From Anodontia alba (Eukaryota > Mollusca > Bivalvia > Lucinida > Lucinidae): a DNA stretch of 64,000 nt. Location: NCBI GenBank assembly GCA_964016985.1, contig OZ024821.1:130349323-130413322 (forward strand), read 5' to 3'. The notes beneath the pieces are model-generated. The model was not told the DNA's origin, searched no databases, and was given only the letters and a program-made list of their open reading frames with translations. The position numbers and the translations under genes are program-made. Below, in pieces: positions 34,901-41,901 of the stretch; position 1 is the stretch's first letter, and each line of letters begins with the position of its first letter.

Positions 34901-37341
34901 ATTAGATATTGTACTTACTAGGACAGTTAACATTTTGAACACTAACGAGCGCGTTAAGCTAACGGCGCTTTGAACAACTGGGCCCAGATGCCTTATGCTA
35001 TAGCTCCACTGAGACAAGCCACAGTCTTCAACCAAAATGTATTACCATTTTCTTATTTCTCCATGAAAATTTATATTAAGTGTACTCTTCTAATGGGTAC
35101 ACACAACAATATCCCAGTGGGCACATGACGTTTATACAACGTCAGATTGATGTCGATGTAACGTCATGACTTTATACAACGTCGCATTAACGTCGATGCA
35201 ACGTCATGTGCCCAATGGAATGTTTCCGTAGAGGAATAACATCACGAAAACACGCCTATATAGTTTTGATCCCCTTAAACCCCACTATACAGTAAAACTG
35301 AGGTTTACAGGGGTATACATTACTTTTTTTATTTCTGCTAAAAACATAGGTTGTAAGTAACAAGTAATCACAATGTATGTTTTGAGCAGATATATGAAAA
35401 CTACCAGAATGTTTCATCTGTAAAGTTTTCATTGTTTAGTGGTAAAATTCTCAATACATTTGAATAGGCGTGTTTTCGTAATAAGATGAAAATTTAACTG
35501 TTATATTCCTTCTATTAGAGCTGGAACTATGCGCTGCAAAACGCTGTGTACATACCGTGTTCATATTTTGATCGATATGCAAATAAAAAAGGGACGAAAT
35601 GAATTGTAGTTTGCAGCTGATGTCTCCATTTCAATGAAGTAAGTAGAAGACAGAGAGTAGAGTGCTAACGTTTGTGTATTCCAATGGAACAAAAACAGTC
35701 TTGTGTGGCGCAGTACCGCCAGCGTAAGACGTTTTCATAACATATTTTATATCAGCCTCATATAACGTAAATATTGTTGAAAGGGTTGTATAAAACCACA
35801 CCTTCGGAGACAGTCTGAATGAAAAGTCAGGCCTTATTTTCTGTGAAAAATAAGAAAGTGTCACCATCTAGCCGGTACATGACATTTATACAATGTCGCA
35901 TTAACGACGATGCAACGTCATGACGTTCCATCGGCTTTAATGTGACGTTGTATTTGTGTTTGTGTCGGCCCATTCAACCCAATGGGGTCATGTCGAGCTC
36001 ATTGGGTCATGCCCAGTCAACCCAATGGGGTCATAACCACACTTTTACCGGGCAAGTTTAGTCCTCTAAGCGGTTAACCAGTAGTGTGCGCATTCTTTCG
36101 CCAGAAACTGGCAATTGCCCTTCTTGAATCAGCGGAATGGAGAGAATGACCGTAGAAAGTATTTCATGATCAATCTCAACGAAAGAATGTTGCCGTCCCG
36201 GCAGGGCTTCTGATCTCAGTTGGATGCGCATCCAACTGAGCCATCGAGGCAGGTGCGACGTTGTATAACGTTAATGCGACGTTATATAAATGTCATGTGC
36301 CCGCTGGGTGCAATTTTCAATTGATGAGTAGCCTTGAGTGCTTGGTCTTAAGGTGTATGAGCCAGAAAAAATCATATATATTTTTTCACGCTATGCATTC
36401 TCATCATATCACGGCTTCTCTGAGACCAATTTGACATCGGATGCTAGATGCAGACCTATGGCGGAGGCTGTATTGCTGTACGTTATGTTGGTTGTTTATT
36501 TGACTTTTGACCACCACTGTGGGACCTTTGGACAGTATGAGGATCACTGTTTCACTGTATCTCCTATTTTCTATCATAAACGCGTGCGTGCGTGTGTATT
36601 TGTGTGTATGTGTAGCATCGCTTTCGACAATCCTTCCGTTATAGCAAGTCGGTGTCTGACTGCGACGGTGGGTGCTATGCGCTTGCTTGTAGAGTTAGGA
36701 ATCAGATGCAGTCTTACGGGGTATATATAATGCAGTCTTACGGGGTATATGAAACGTGATGTGATATCACATTCCGGACATAACATAACCCCAGTCAGAC
36801 TGCATCTGGTTCCTGACTCGATTCACTTTATGCTCGATGCCATTTGGTAACACTCTGAAACCGACGCCAAAACACCCGGAAATCGACGCCAAAACTTACC
36901 CAAAACAGATATACTCTTCGCCTCCCCTCTTTTAAGTTTGGATCCCTCCATTAACCCAAACCAGCCATTTGGGTACACTGGTGGAACCTCGCCTACAAGG
37001 CGACGTCTCTTCACGTCGTTGGCGATATCCTTCATCGAAAATTTGCCGTCGGGAAGATATCCGATATCTCCCAGAAGACGGACCCTATTAAGCGACGTGA
37101 AGAAAAAGTCGTATACATAATAACCTAAAATAGATCCAAGAACTAACAATGTATAGAATTTATATGAATATATATCAGTAAATCCCGACATAAAATCGTG
37201 TAACTTTATATGCGCCTTCTCCACCGAAGTGACCCATATTTCTCCTAATTCGAATGCAGCTACTTTAAGATTTTCTGACACATATGCTGATACAGCTAAA
37301 ATAAGTACACATAATACAATTCCTTTCTCGACGAATGACAT
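13639..37341 (-). CDS. nvd: Neverland/DAF-36-type Rieske cholesterol 7-desaturase, complete six-exon gene
   Basis: Spliced coding sequence: 37341-36900, 28161-27973, 23144-22966, 18256-18011, 16343-16170, 13806-13639, totalling 1398 nt (465 aa plus TGA). All five introns are GT-AG and every junction keeps frame. Order of parts: hydrophobic N-terminus (about residues 6-20), membrane segment (about 62-80), the conserved PPVYPNGWF stretch (about 120-128), a Rieske [2Fe-2S] centre (C168-x-H170 and C188-P-F-H191), and a non-heme iron site with H281 and H286 in [14 protein letters not shown]. The C-terminus is [16 protein letters not shown]. Family knowledge: these membrane oxygenases convert cholesterol to 7-dehydrocholesterol, for ecdysteroids in arthropods and dafachronic acids in nematodes. 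The physiological role in this organism is not shown by the sequence. A convergent paralog ends at 1746. Introns of 1.7-8.7 kb are loaded with transposons. Confidence 0.95.
13827..13935 (-). repeat. Interspersed repeat abutting desaturase exon 6
   Basis: Its reverse complement (GTCCCCGTTCAGGACCATTT and CTACACTCAGAGACAA) reappears at 27355-27790, where the two parts are separated by an insertion. It starts about 20 bp upstream of the exon 6 acceptor. Confidence 0.75.
13934..13998. repeat. GCAAACAGTG palindrome core
   Basis: Centred on GACGCCGCGTTCTGCGGCGTC. Confidence 0.8.
14000..15060. other. Intron 5 of the desaturase; no recognised feature
   Basis: AT-rich, with short open frames only. 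Confidence 0.4.
15128..15655 (+). repeat. Three tandem copies of a 170-209 bp unit
   Basis: Each unit begins CGGCACCRATAATGC and ends ACTTCCATTTTACTTACCTG (third copy: ACTTTCATTTTACTTACCTG). They are separated by T-rich, T/G-interrupted runs of different length (15085-15130, 15280-15345, 15485-15507). Confidence 0.9.
15686..15751. repeat. GCAAACAGTG palindrome core
   Basis: Inverted repeat centred on ATGCCACGTTCTGCGGCGT. Confidence 0.75.
16018..16082. repeat. GCAAACAGTG palindrome core
   Basis: Diverged copy (ACACCGCGTTCTGTGGCTTC centre). Confidence 0.65.
16170..16343 (-). CDS. nvd: nvd-like exon 5
   Basis: 174 nt, phase 0, residues 353-410. The translation begins [20 protein letters not shown] and ends FYMNGLAIQ, with the family-typical TPVEP and MHWAVP blocks between. 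The acceptor TTTATTTCAG and donor GTAATG are both clear. The exon is easy to miss because it has no early methionine. It was found by looking for the family block between exons 4 and 6. Confidence 0.92.
16715..16778. repeat. GCAAACAGTG palindrome core
   Basis: Centre ACGCCACAGTCCATGGCGT. Confidence 0.7.
16961..17182 (+). mobile_element. Full-length MITE with AACCCATTTATGCCTAG ends containing the palindrome core
   Basis: Left end AACCCATTTATGCCTAGCG, right end CTAGACATAAATGGGTT. The GCAAACAGCG core sits in the left third. This copy shows that many of the isolated cores belong to a larger 220-bp element. Other copies: 20247-20422, 20537-20762, 28563-31045 (interrupted). Confidence 0.85.
17281..17588 (+). 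mobile_element. tRNA-derived SINE, full length, 12-bp target duplication
   Basis: A box TGGCGCAGTTGG, B box GGGTTCGACCCC, tail CAACACAAACAA. Flanked by ACACAGCTCTAG at 17269-17280 and 17589-17600. The left target and the first bases of the SINE are additionally repeated at 17232-17262. Confidence 0.93.
17625..17740. repeat. Foldback repeat (GGGTACTTATTAGAAGTGCC)
   Basis: Inverted repeat around GCCTCGCAGAGGCG; family also at 33845-33950, 37735-37855, 45360-45475, 47930-48100 and 54715-54930. Confidence 0.75.
18011..18256 (-). CDS. nvd: nvd-like exon 4: non-heme iron catalytic site
   Basis: 246 nt, phase 0 at both ends, residues 271-352. It starts [18 protein letters not shown], which contains the two iron-binding histidines expected in Rieske oxygenases (H281, H286), and continues through [17 protein letters not shown]. 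The acceptor CTCACAACAG lies just before 18256. The donor CAG|GTAACA follows 18011. Confidence 0.93.
18469..18535. repeat. GCAAACAGTG palindrome core with alternative centre
   Basis: Centre GGCTGCTCCTAGAGGAGCAG instead of the usual GCCGC type; similar alternative centres at 47772 and 53529. Confidence 0.75.
18721..18786. repeat. GCAAACAGTG palindrome core
   Basis: Arms GCAAACAGTGTAGACC and GGTCTACACTGTTTGC are perfect; the centre has decayed. Confidence 0.75.
18860..19205 (+). repeat. Tandem array, about 65-bp unit, five copies
   Basis: Units share GTCGCATCGCGATAACTAAT and GACTAAGAATATTACTTA with small indels. Confidence 0.85.
19570..19790. repeat. Palindromic repeat with CATGCTCAACTCAGCTGAGC arms
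   Basis: The outer arms (19581-19607 and 19752-19778) are mirror images and the inner CAACAATAGTTGG part is also self-complementary. Confidence 0.75.
19791..20246. other. Intron 3 segment, no recognised feature
   Basis: Contains short GTA/GGTA-rich degenerate repeats (19920-20035) only. Confidence 0.4.
20247..20422 (+). mobile_element. AACCCATTTATGCC MITE lacking the left half of its palindrome core
   Basis: Both ends are present (AACCCGTTTATGCCTAGCG, CATAAATGGGTT) but the interior jumps from AAAGGGACA to CTGTTTGCA. Confidence 0.75.
20537..20762 (-). mobile_element. AACCCATTTATGCC MITE, full length, minus orientation
   Basis: Ends AACCCATTTACGCC and CTTAAATGGGTT. The core at 20659-20725 has the GCCGCGTTCTGCGGCG centre. 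Confidence 0.8.
20930..21052. repeat. Long palindrome (ACATGGTTTTTCATGCATTA)
   Basis: Left arm ACATGGTTTTTCATGCATTA through GAGGTGTTGAAAACCGAGGC; right arm is its complement; the centre is GGCCGAAGGCC. Confidence 0.85.
21053..22265. other. Intron 3 segment, no recognised gene
   Basis: A half copy of the palindrome core is recognisable at 21770-21795 (CGGCGTCTGATCTGAGTC). Confidence 0.4.
22285..22850. repeat. Palindrome core split by a GC-rich foldback
   Basis: The left half GCAAACAATGTAGACCAAG (22287 onward) and right half GCGGCGTCTGATCAGGATC (22819 onward) of a core lie on either side of the element at about 22305-22805. Confidence 0.75.
22305..22805. mobile_element. GC-rich foldback element with about 190-bp inverted arms
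   Basis: The left arm begins AGTAGTAGTAGTAGTGGGGA; the right arm ends with its mirror TCCCCACTACTACTACTACT. The arms carry CCCCAGATCGGGCCCCAAAA/complement and CGTCGAGGCGACTTCCTCG-type sequence. The roughly 115-bp unpaired middle contains GGCTACCGATGTTTCGGC. Much richer in G+C and CpG than its surroundings. Overlapping open frames on both strands are a by-product. Confidence 0.85.
22966..23144 (-). CDS. nvd: nvd-like exon 3
   Basis: 179 nt; completes codon 211 (A+TC, Ile) and encodes residues 212-270. The translation [20 protein letters not shown] followed by [19 protein letters not shown] matches the segment after the Rieske domain in Neverland/DAF-36 proteins. The acceptor is ATTTCGATTAG and the donor GTACCA follows the GAG at 22966. 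The first methionine of the longer open frame lies in the intron and is not used. Confidence 0.93.
23215..23320. repeat. Decayed foldback (AACACATATCTTG ... AAACATGTTTTCC)
   Basis: Weak relative of the GCGCCTTCTAATGAG foldback family. Confidence 0.45.
23660..24740 (+). repeat. Diverged tandem repeat, 170-200 bp unit, about six copies
   Basis: Units share GCACATGCACATCTGCAGA, ACATGTGCAAAGTTTCAAAA, GAGGAGTTGCGATCACAAGG and TACCCACTGT. Its distal flank appears to resume at 26839-26995 after the inserted Helitron-like element. Confidence 0.75.
24744..26836 (+). mobile_element. Helitron-like (HINE/'pearl'-type) element with a 320-bp internal array
   Basis: The 5' end ACAAGAGGCCCACGGGCC is followed by TAGCTCACCTGAG. 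The 3' end has a hairpin CTGAGCATAGCTCAG and then GTGAGCTAAAAA. A hairpin about 10 nt before CTAA, with no long terminal repeats, is typical of Helitrons. The interior has five units of about 317-344 bp, each with ACCATATATGGGCATGGC, CAGAGGCTCCAGAGGAG and AGCAAACTTGACCTCGCC. No transposase remains. Confidence 0.7.
26839..26995. repeat. Right-hand flank of the interrupted tandem element
   Basis: Resumes with ATGAGTCCGC and ends GACAGACGGACGGACAGGCC then a GGAGGAATAAAAACC tail. Probably the distal end of the element that starts near 23660. Confidence 0.45.
27291..27353. repeat. GCAAACAGTG palindrome core
   Basis: Arms AAACAGTGCAGATCCAGATCAG and complement with a short decayed centre. Confidence 0.7.
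27355..27790 (+). repeat. Inverted copy of the exon-6-adjacent repeat, split by a 334-bp insertion
   Basis: GTCCCCGTTCAGGACAATTT (27397-27416) and CTACACTCAGAGACAAG (27754 onward) are continuous in the copy at 13827-13935. The insertion (about 27418-27751) holds two copies of an LTR-like segment: GAGGGCGTAAACAGCG..., ending TCTCAATAAAACCGAGAC. A related copy is at 39945-40125. Confidence 0.7.
27791..27972. repeat. Palindromic AACGGAAAGAATTTACTCG repeat fragment
   Basis: GAAAACGAGTCTACTCC and ACTCGTTTTCAGAAGGGAG are partially complementary. Confidence 0.4.
27973..28161 (-). CDS. nvd: nvd-like exon 2: Rieske iron-sulphur domain
   Basis: 189 nt, residues 148-210 plus one base of codon 211. It carries both halves of the Rieske motif: YCPHLGAN (C168, H170) and CLECPFHGW (C188, H191), separated by 17 residues. 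The acceptor TTTTAG precedes 28161 and the donor GTATGT follows 27973. The open frame extends upstream into intron sequence, but the protein family begins matching exactly at the acceptor (GLHLAVFRD). Confidence 0.95.
28292..28359. repeat. GCAAACAGTG palindrome core with AAGCCAACTG centre
   Basis: AGATCAGTTGGCTTCTGAAA pairs with AAGCCAACTGATCTGGATC; a sub-family shared with 5320-5365. Confidence 0.75.
28563..31045 (+). mobile_element. AACCCATTTATGCC MITE interrupted by a Helitron-like element
   Basis: The left part 28563-28710 (AATCCATTTAAGCCTAGCGT to ATGACAATATTA) and right part 30964-31045 (ACTAACCAGACACCCCTTG onward) join into the usual MITE sequence once 28711-30963 is removed. Confidence 0.85.
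28711..30963 (+). mobile_element. Helitron-like element with a 145-bp internal array
   Basis: Its first 300 bp match those of 24744-26836 (ACAAGAGGCCCACGGGCC, GCTCACCTGAGTGACATAGC). The 3' end is hairpin GAGCACTTCGTGCTC followed by AGGCGAGCTAAAA. The interior is different: about 11 units of 145-150 bp containing AAGATGGCCGCCATGGCGG, GATTTTAGCTATTTTTGATC and GGTTCAGGAGAAGAAGCG. The palindromic GGCCGCCATGGCGGCC recurs in most units. Confidence 0.75.
31078..31270. repeat. Poly(A) runs and a dispersed repeat
   Basis: A-rich 31084-31118, then CCAGGAAATGCCAAAATCAT... which recurs at 32710-32860 and 38715-38850. Confidence 0.6.
31390..31530 (-). mobile_element. Partial AACCCATTTATGCC MITE
   Basis: Begins AACCTATTTATGCCGAGTG and reads to the start of the core (GCAAACAGTCTTATCAGACC), then stops. 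Confidence 0.65.
31637..31925. repeat. Compound ATG/GTGATG and TTA microsatellite
   Basis: GATGAT/GGTGGT units to about 31770, then ATT/TTA units to 31925. The long Ile/Leu-rich open frame here is an artefact. Confidence 0.96.
32354..32462 (+). mobile_element. Right-hand part of an AACCCATTTATGCC MITE with palindrome core
   Basis: Core 32354-32420 (perfect GATGCCGCGTTCTGCGGCGTC centre) followed by GGGACGCTAGGAATAAATGGGTT. Confidence 0.75.
32710..32865 (+). repeat. Copy of the 31137/38715 dispersed repeat
   Basis: Shares GAAGCACAGCCTTCCAA and GAGATGAGGAACAAACAAT. Confidence 0.6.
33179..33490 (+). pseudogene. Ty3/Gypsy-type reverse transcriptase relic
   Basis: A frameshifted stretch keeps recognisable RT blocks: a KYF...LLVG remnant of the LDLxSGYWQV motif, then [27 protein letters not shown] and a decayed remnant where the YLDD box is expected. 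No LTRs, integrase or other domains were found nearby. Confidence 0.75.
33701..33808. mobile_element. 108-bp near-perfect hairpin element (CATTCTACATAAATCTATAG)
   Basis: The arms CATAAATCTATAGCGGGCCG and TTATCGGCCCGTCAG are mirrored on the right. A second copy is at 63711-63821. Confidence 0.85.
33845..33950. repeat. Foldback repeat (GCGCTTATAATAAGTACCC)
   Basis: Decayed member of the family listed at 17625-17740. Confidence 0.6.
34017..34132 (-). mobile_element. 5'-truncated SINE with 12-bp target duplication
   Basis: The last 116 bp of the SINE are flanked by CTCACATAATGT at 34005-34016 and 34133-34144. Confidence 0.85.
34145..34742. other. Intron 1 segment, no recognised feature
   Basis: AT-rich, no repeats identified. 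Confidence 0.4.
34743..34985. mobile_element. GGGCCCAGTTGTTCAAA palindromic MITE
   Basis: Ends GGGCCCAGTTGTTTAAA and TTTGAACAACTGGGCCC. The centre is the hairpin GTGAGTAGCTTTTGCATTTG/complement flanked by TTTTTGCTGAAAAAA arms. Other copies: 48759-48997, 49403-49646, 57862-58106. Confidence 0.88.
35105..35222. repeat. GGGCACATGACGTT palindromic element
   Basis: Starts CAGTGGGCACATGACGTTTA and ends CAACGTCATGTGCCCAATGG, with repeated ACGTC boxes. Confidence 0.75.
35242..35486 (-). mobile_element. 'CGAAAACACGCC' MITE, minus orientation
   Basis: Ends ATCACGAAAACACGCC and GGCGTGTTTTCGTAAT. The central palindrome is decayed. Confidence 0.75.
35870..36312. mobile_element. GGGCACATGACGTT palindromic element carrying a SINE
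   Basis: The left part 35870-35952 and right part 36257-36312 (to GTCATGTGCCCGCTGGG) are the halves of one element split by the SINE. Confidence 0.75.
35953..36256 (-). mobile_element. tRNA-derived SINE with internal duplication
   Basis: Flanked by GACGTTGTA (35944-35952, 36257-36265). The phrase CAACCCAATGGGGTCAT occurs twice (about 35976 and 36017). The tRNA head is scrambled around CAGTTGGATGCGCATCCAAC. Confidence 0.8.
36313..36899. other. Intron 1 segment next to exon 1, no gene seen
   Basis: A small inverted pair around GCAGTCTTACGGGGTATAT (36710-36745) and CAGTCAGACTGCATCTG lies at 36708-36812. Confidence 0.4.
36900..37341 (-). CDS. nvd: nvd-like exon 1: start codon, membrane anchor, pre-Rieske region
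   Basis: 442 nt encoding residues 1-147 plus the first base of codon 148. The ATG is the first in an open frame and is followed by a hydrophobic stretch, a 40-residue amphipathic region, then a membrane segment around [19 protein letters not shown]. The family-typical [15 protein letters not shown] block and KSISVLG end the exon. The donor GTAAGT lies at 36899-36894. The frame runs on past the donor into the intron, but that tail has no family similarity and is excluded. Confidence 0.93.
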
Positions 37342-37730
37342 TATATTAGATTCTGCTCACTTCAAATGTTACTCTTGTTTGTATAATAAAAAGGTCCTGT
37401 TAGGTGAAATGTGCACTGCACCATTCGCTAACCTTCCGCTTATCGCAATTTGTAAAGGAGGCGCCGACGGGTGACTCTTTCGCTGAAGCATAAAACAATT
37501 GTCACCGAATGGAAAATACAATACGCCCTTTCAGAACAGCGAAGACACGGGTCAGCTTGCGTGTTTATGCAGTCTGGGTAGAGTGTTTGCTATAGCACTC
37601 CTTATTCTAAAATGACAAAGGGCAGCTCCAGATGAGACTGTACGGCTGAGGTTTTTGCTGCATTTTTCCTGTATCAGGTAATTTGATTTAAAATTATATA
37701 TAACGCTAGATAAGGTGCTTTTTCACCTAA
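37342..37730. promoter_or_regulatory. nvd: Presumed 5' flank of the desaturase gene
   Basis: Upstream sequence of the minus-strand start codon. No TATA box or other defined element could be assigned, so this is positional inference only. Confidence 0.3.
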
Positions 37731-37734
37731 AAAC

Positions 37735-37855
37735 TTTTGATTTTATTCTTATTTCGCCACAAAAACATATGTTGAGGGTATTCATTAGAGCGCCTCACTG
37801 AGGCGCTTCTAATGAGTACCCACAACATATATTTTCGTGGAGAAATAAGAAAATA
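37735..37855. repeat. Foldback repeat (GCGCTTCTAATGAGTACCC)
   Basis: Good copy: CATTAGAGCGCCTCACTGAG pairs with CTCACTGAGGCGCTTCTAATG-type sequence; outer arms are CTTATTTCGCCACAAAAACA and complement. Confidence 0.8.
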
Positions 37856-38201
37856 TTTACTTGATACCATCCCCTCTTGTCTAGAGCAATGATGAATCAA
37901 TACTGCGGTCGATATTGCCGATCAATGCATAAAAAAACACACCCGAGAAACACACTGAGCAAACCGATACAATAAGTGAGAATCGACAAAATACTTATTG
38001 CAGGTCAAACAATCAAATTCTTTTATTTTCAGGTCGTGTTCCGATACATTTTAAGCTTAGCACTCTGTAGCTAAATCTTCAGATGACAAAAATTTCATAG
38101 AAAATGATACCTGACAATTCATTCAAACGATCAAAGATCAGGTAAAATCCATTTTTGGTCCGTAAACCATTTTATCCCAACAGACCAATACAGACACATT
38201 C

Positions 38202-38268
38202 GCAAACCGTGCAGATCCTGATGAGGCGGCCTGAAACGAGCTATCTAATCAGGATTTACACTGTTTGC
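38202..38268. repeat. GCAAACAGTG palindrome core
   Basis: Decayed centre (GCGGCCTGAAACGAGC). Confidence 0.6.
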
Positions 38269-38434
38269 CATTCTGTTTTTGATGTTTGACAAACCCCTAT
38301 TTGCAACAATGGATTTTCTCCAAATTCAGGAACGGAAGAGTTCATTTTATAAAACAAGGGGTAAAAGGGTTAAAACCGATGTATAGATGGAGATGTTTCA
38401 AGATTACGCGTGTGGCTTGGGTGCCCATAAACTG

Positions 38435-38495
38435 GGTTTAACCCCCTCTCCCCTCCCCCCTCCCCCCACACCCCACCCCCACCCCACCACCAGTT
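38435..38495 (+). repeat. C-rich low-complexity tract
   Basis: Runs of CCCCTCC and CCCCACC. Confidence 0.85.
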
Positions 38496-38714
38496 TTGTG
38501 TTGATCGTTCCAAACATGAGTCAGTACGCAAGAAAATGGTACTTGTCACGATAAAGTGCAGGCTTGCCAGAGTCTTTGCTGTTTGCAGACATGTATTAGG
38601 GACCTTGCGGAAGCTTCAAGCAAAACACGCCGGCATGTCTGTAACCCCAATAGGGGACTGTGCATGCGCCTTTGAAGAACCATAAACCTGAAAACATAAG
38701 GTCCCTTGTTTCGT

Positions 38715-38945
38715 GTGAAGGCTCAATTATAAGTGAAGATTCCCAGGAAATGCCACAACCATGAAGCACAGCCCTCCCGGGGTACCAAAAGGAGGGATGA
38801 GGAACGAATAAGGACATAACGAAACCAGATGCGTAAAACAAAGAAGAACTGCCATAAAAGAACCGCATCGGAACGGTCAGTAGGAAAACTACTGGTGTTT
38901 GTGTGTGTGTGTATGTGTGTGTAGGGGGGGGGGGGGGGGGGGAGG
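38715..38945. repeat. Dispersed repeat followed by GT and poly(G) tract
   Basis: Shares CCAGGAAATGCCACAACCA and GAAGCACAGCCCTCC with 31137 and 32710; then (TG)n and about 19 G at 38924-38942. Confidence 0.6.
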
Positions 38946-39456
38946 GAGTTTAAACATTTTTATTCGCGTAAACTTCACCCTTAATTCCAATGAAGCTCTG
39001 TATTATAAATATACGTTCGGTCCACAAAGGGATCCTCTACCTCATCTGTGAAACATCACAGTAAAACGCATAGAATCAAAACCACTATGATAAAACAAAG
39101 CAAAGGGCGCAGTGGCGATCTGAAGTCAGAACACAAGAAAAACACAAACAGGACTACGATGAGCCAGTCCACAGACATTGAAAGTCAGGTATTTACGACT
39201 AAATAGCAAATTTTCTTTTTATTTTATTGTTTTCATGCTTTAGCGTTTCTGACGTCATAACTGGTCTGATGAAACAGATTGAGGAGTAAGCCGTCGGAGA
39301 CAATTTGCATGCAATTTCAAAGCCTGTTTTCTAGGGAAAATGTCTTTAAAATGTCGTCTGCTGAATTAGCTTAGTGAGAGGTAAATGTTAAACTTTGGGG
39401 GCCGAGTTTCGTGATCGTGGCCCTTCCGGCGTATTTCCATGTTTTTTTTTTTGTTT

Positions 39457-39660
39457 TTTTTTTTTAGACGCAGGGCGACAAAGCAAAAGCATAAAGGCTG
39501 GTGCCTTAGCAATTCATGGCAGCGTCGGTGGCAGAGTAACTGTCAAAATCCGATTCGTAGGTGACATTTTTAGAATTGCTAGAGAGAAGGATGAGCTTAA
39601 AGGAGCGTTTGATCATCTCGATAAACCCACCGAAGTCAACAATGGAAATCTTTCTTTCTA
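39457..39660 (+). other. Unassigned coding-like patch
   Basis: After a T-rich tract and AG, an open stretch reads AGALAIHGSVGGRVTVKIRF and continues to LDKPTEVNNG before dissolving into T-rich sequence. The composition looks protein-like, but I do not recognise a family. It has no partner exons and may be a transposon or gene relic. Confidence 0.25.
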
Positions 39661-39797
39661 TTTCTTTTCTTTTTTCTTTTTATTTTTTCTTTTTTTTTTT
39701 TTTTTATTCATTTTTTTTTTTCTTTCTTTTTTTCATCTATTACTGCACCAGGTCATGATTAGAAGTAAGATCTGAAAAAGAAATGAAACTCATGCAA

Positions 39798-39836
<39 letters not shown>
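39655..39836. repeat. T-rich tract and 36-bp poly(A)
   Basis: T/TTC-rich 39655-39745; uninterrupted A run 39801-39836. Confidence 0.9.
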
Positions 39837-39838
<2 letters not shown>

Positions 39839-39944
39839 GGCAGTATTAATTAAACTCAGATCTAAGTTTCAGGAACTGAGACAACAAATCTAAGCTGTTA
39901 TCATGACACAGCATGATTTGTATGTTAACAAATTGGTTGTTGAC

Positions 39945-40125
39945 ACTTAGGTTAACCCCAAAGATCATTGGACCCATTATTGTATATTTGAAAATGGAGT
40001 TCTGCTCTAGAGGGCGTAAGCAGTGTTGCAAACTTCATTACTGCTTATGAAGAGTCTCAATAAAACCGAGACTCCCACTTTCTAATCCGCACTGCGTTTT
40101 TTATTTCCAAAGGCAATCGTTTTGA
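39945..40125 (+). repeat. LTR-like dispersed segment
   Basis: Carries GAGGGCGTAAGCAGTGTTGC and TCTCAATAAAACCGAGACTC, matching the two copies in 27418-27751. The AATAAA would fit an LTR polyadenylation signal, but no complete element is seen. Confidence 0.5.
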
Positions 40126-40140
40126 CGTTTATTCTATCGG

Positions 40141-41901
40141 TATACCAAAAGTCAGAGGGAAGACAATCAGGGTATCCCTCCTCTCAAAAGCAGAAATGCT
40201 AGTGGTCTGAAACTGTGCAGGCTGAGGAGTTCAATAGTCAGTTTACAGATGTGTTCTCCAAAACTTCGGAAGGTGATGTCCCTCTACTTGACAAGTCAGC
40301 TCCGCCTATAAGCGGCATTCACGTTTCAAATGAAGGTGTTATAAAAATGATGAAAGGCTTGAATCCCTCAAAGCCTTTGTGACCTGATGGACTTCATCCT
40401 AGAGTCCTTAAAAACTTGCGATAGAACTTGGTCCTGTATTTGTTCATTTGTTCCAACAATCTCTTGATAAGGGTGAAATCCCCATCCAACATCTGTCCCT
40501 CTATAAGAAGGGCGACAGAGCTTTACCAAGTAATTGTCGTCCAGTGTCTTTGACATGTTCCTTGCAAGATGCTTGAACACATACTACATACAAATATTAT
40601 GGCTCGTCTGGATGAACTCAAGCTTCTATCAGACAGACAACATGCTTTCAGGAAGAACCATAGGTGTGAAACAGTTGATCACAGTAATAAATGATTGGGC
40701 AAAAGTTTTGGATGCAGGGGGTCAAGTAGATACATTCATATTGGACTTCGAGAAGGCATTTGACACTCCTCTTCATGAGCTTCTGAAATGCAAACTCCAT
40801 GGATATGGCATAAGTGGACAAACGTTAATATGGATTGATTCAATTCTGTGCAACAGGCAACAAAGAGTTGTAGTCAATGGTGCAAACTCGCAATATCCAA
40901 AAATGGGAACGTGTTTTGTCTGGTGTGCTGCAGGGCACTGTTCTTGGTCATCTCTTGTTTTCTTAGTATATAAATGGCATCATGCTTGGAATAGAATCTG
41001 AGATTCGTCTGTTCACTGATGACTGTGTCTGCTGTCGTCAGATTGATAGCATTGAAGAAACATCGAAACTTCAAAATCAACTGGGCAAATGGGCCAGGAA
41101 ATGGAGTATGCGATTTTAGCCCGTGAAATGTAGCATTATGCAGCTTACTAGGAAGCAGATAAAAATCAATGCAGTTTACTCCTTAGAAGGAACAGTCCTC
41201 GAAAATATGGATAATATTAAATACCTTGGTGTGACAATTTGTAAGGATTTTAAATGGAATACTCATGTAAGCAATGTTTGCACAAAAGCAGACAGAATTG
41301 GTTTCTTAAGACGTAACCTGTGGCCATGCCCCAAGATGTTAAGGAAATGGCGTACAAAGAGTTGGTGCGACCAATCCTGGAGTATGCTAGCCCTGTTTGG
41401 GATCCACATGGAGTAGTAGTCCAGGAAGAATAACAAAAGGTTCAAAATCGTGCAGCTAGTTTTGTGACTGGAAACTACAACTTTGAAACTGGAAGTATGA
41501 GTAGCACTCTTGAACAGTTAGGGTGGCAGTCTCTTCACAAGAAACGCAAATGTAGTTAACATGTTACTATTCAAAGGTCTGAAAGGTAGAACTAGTATAC
41601 CTTGTGACGAACTTCAACCACCGAATAGGCGTAGTAGGAATCAGCATCCAATGGCATTTCAGGTGCCATATGCTAGAACTGACATTTACAAGTACAGTTT
41701 CTTCCCAGATACCATTAGGGATTGGAATGTACTCCCTGCATCTATAATACCCTTTACTGAAAGTTCTGAGGACCCTTTCGCTAGAGTCACATCACTTGTG
41801 AGGTCTAGAGACTAATCTTCGCAATCGTTGGCCAAGGTGAATGAATGTCTGATGATGTGTCACCAGTAAAATAGTCTGATTCTGATTCTTATTCTGATGA
41901 C
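40141..41901 (+). pseudogene. CR1/Jockey-like LINE relic (reverse transcriptase and C-terminus)
   Basis: Split over at least three frames with many stops. RT blocks in order: PDGLHPRVLKNLR, LDFEKAFDTPLHELLKCKLH, GVLQGTVLGHLLFS, FTDDCVC (position of the catalytic F/YADD, with A changed to T), NIKYLGVTICKDFKWNTHVS. The C-terminal YKYSFFPDTIRDWNVLP is typical of this clade. The 3' end is a TTCTGATTCTGAT-type tail. The endonuclease part is absent, so this is a 5'-truncated, dead copy. Confidence 0.88.
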
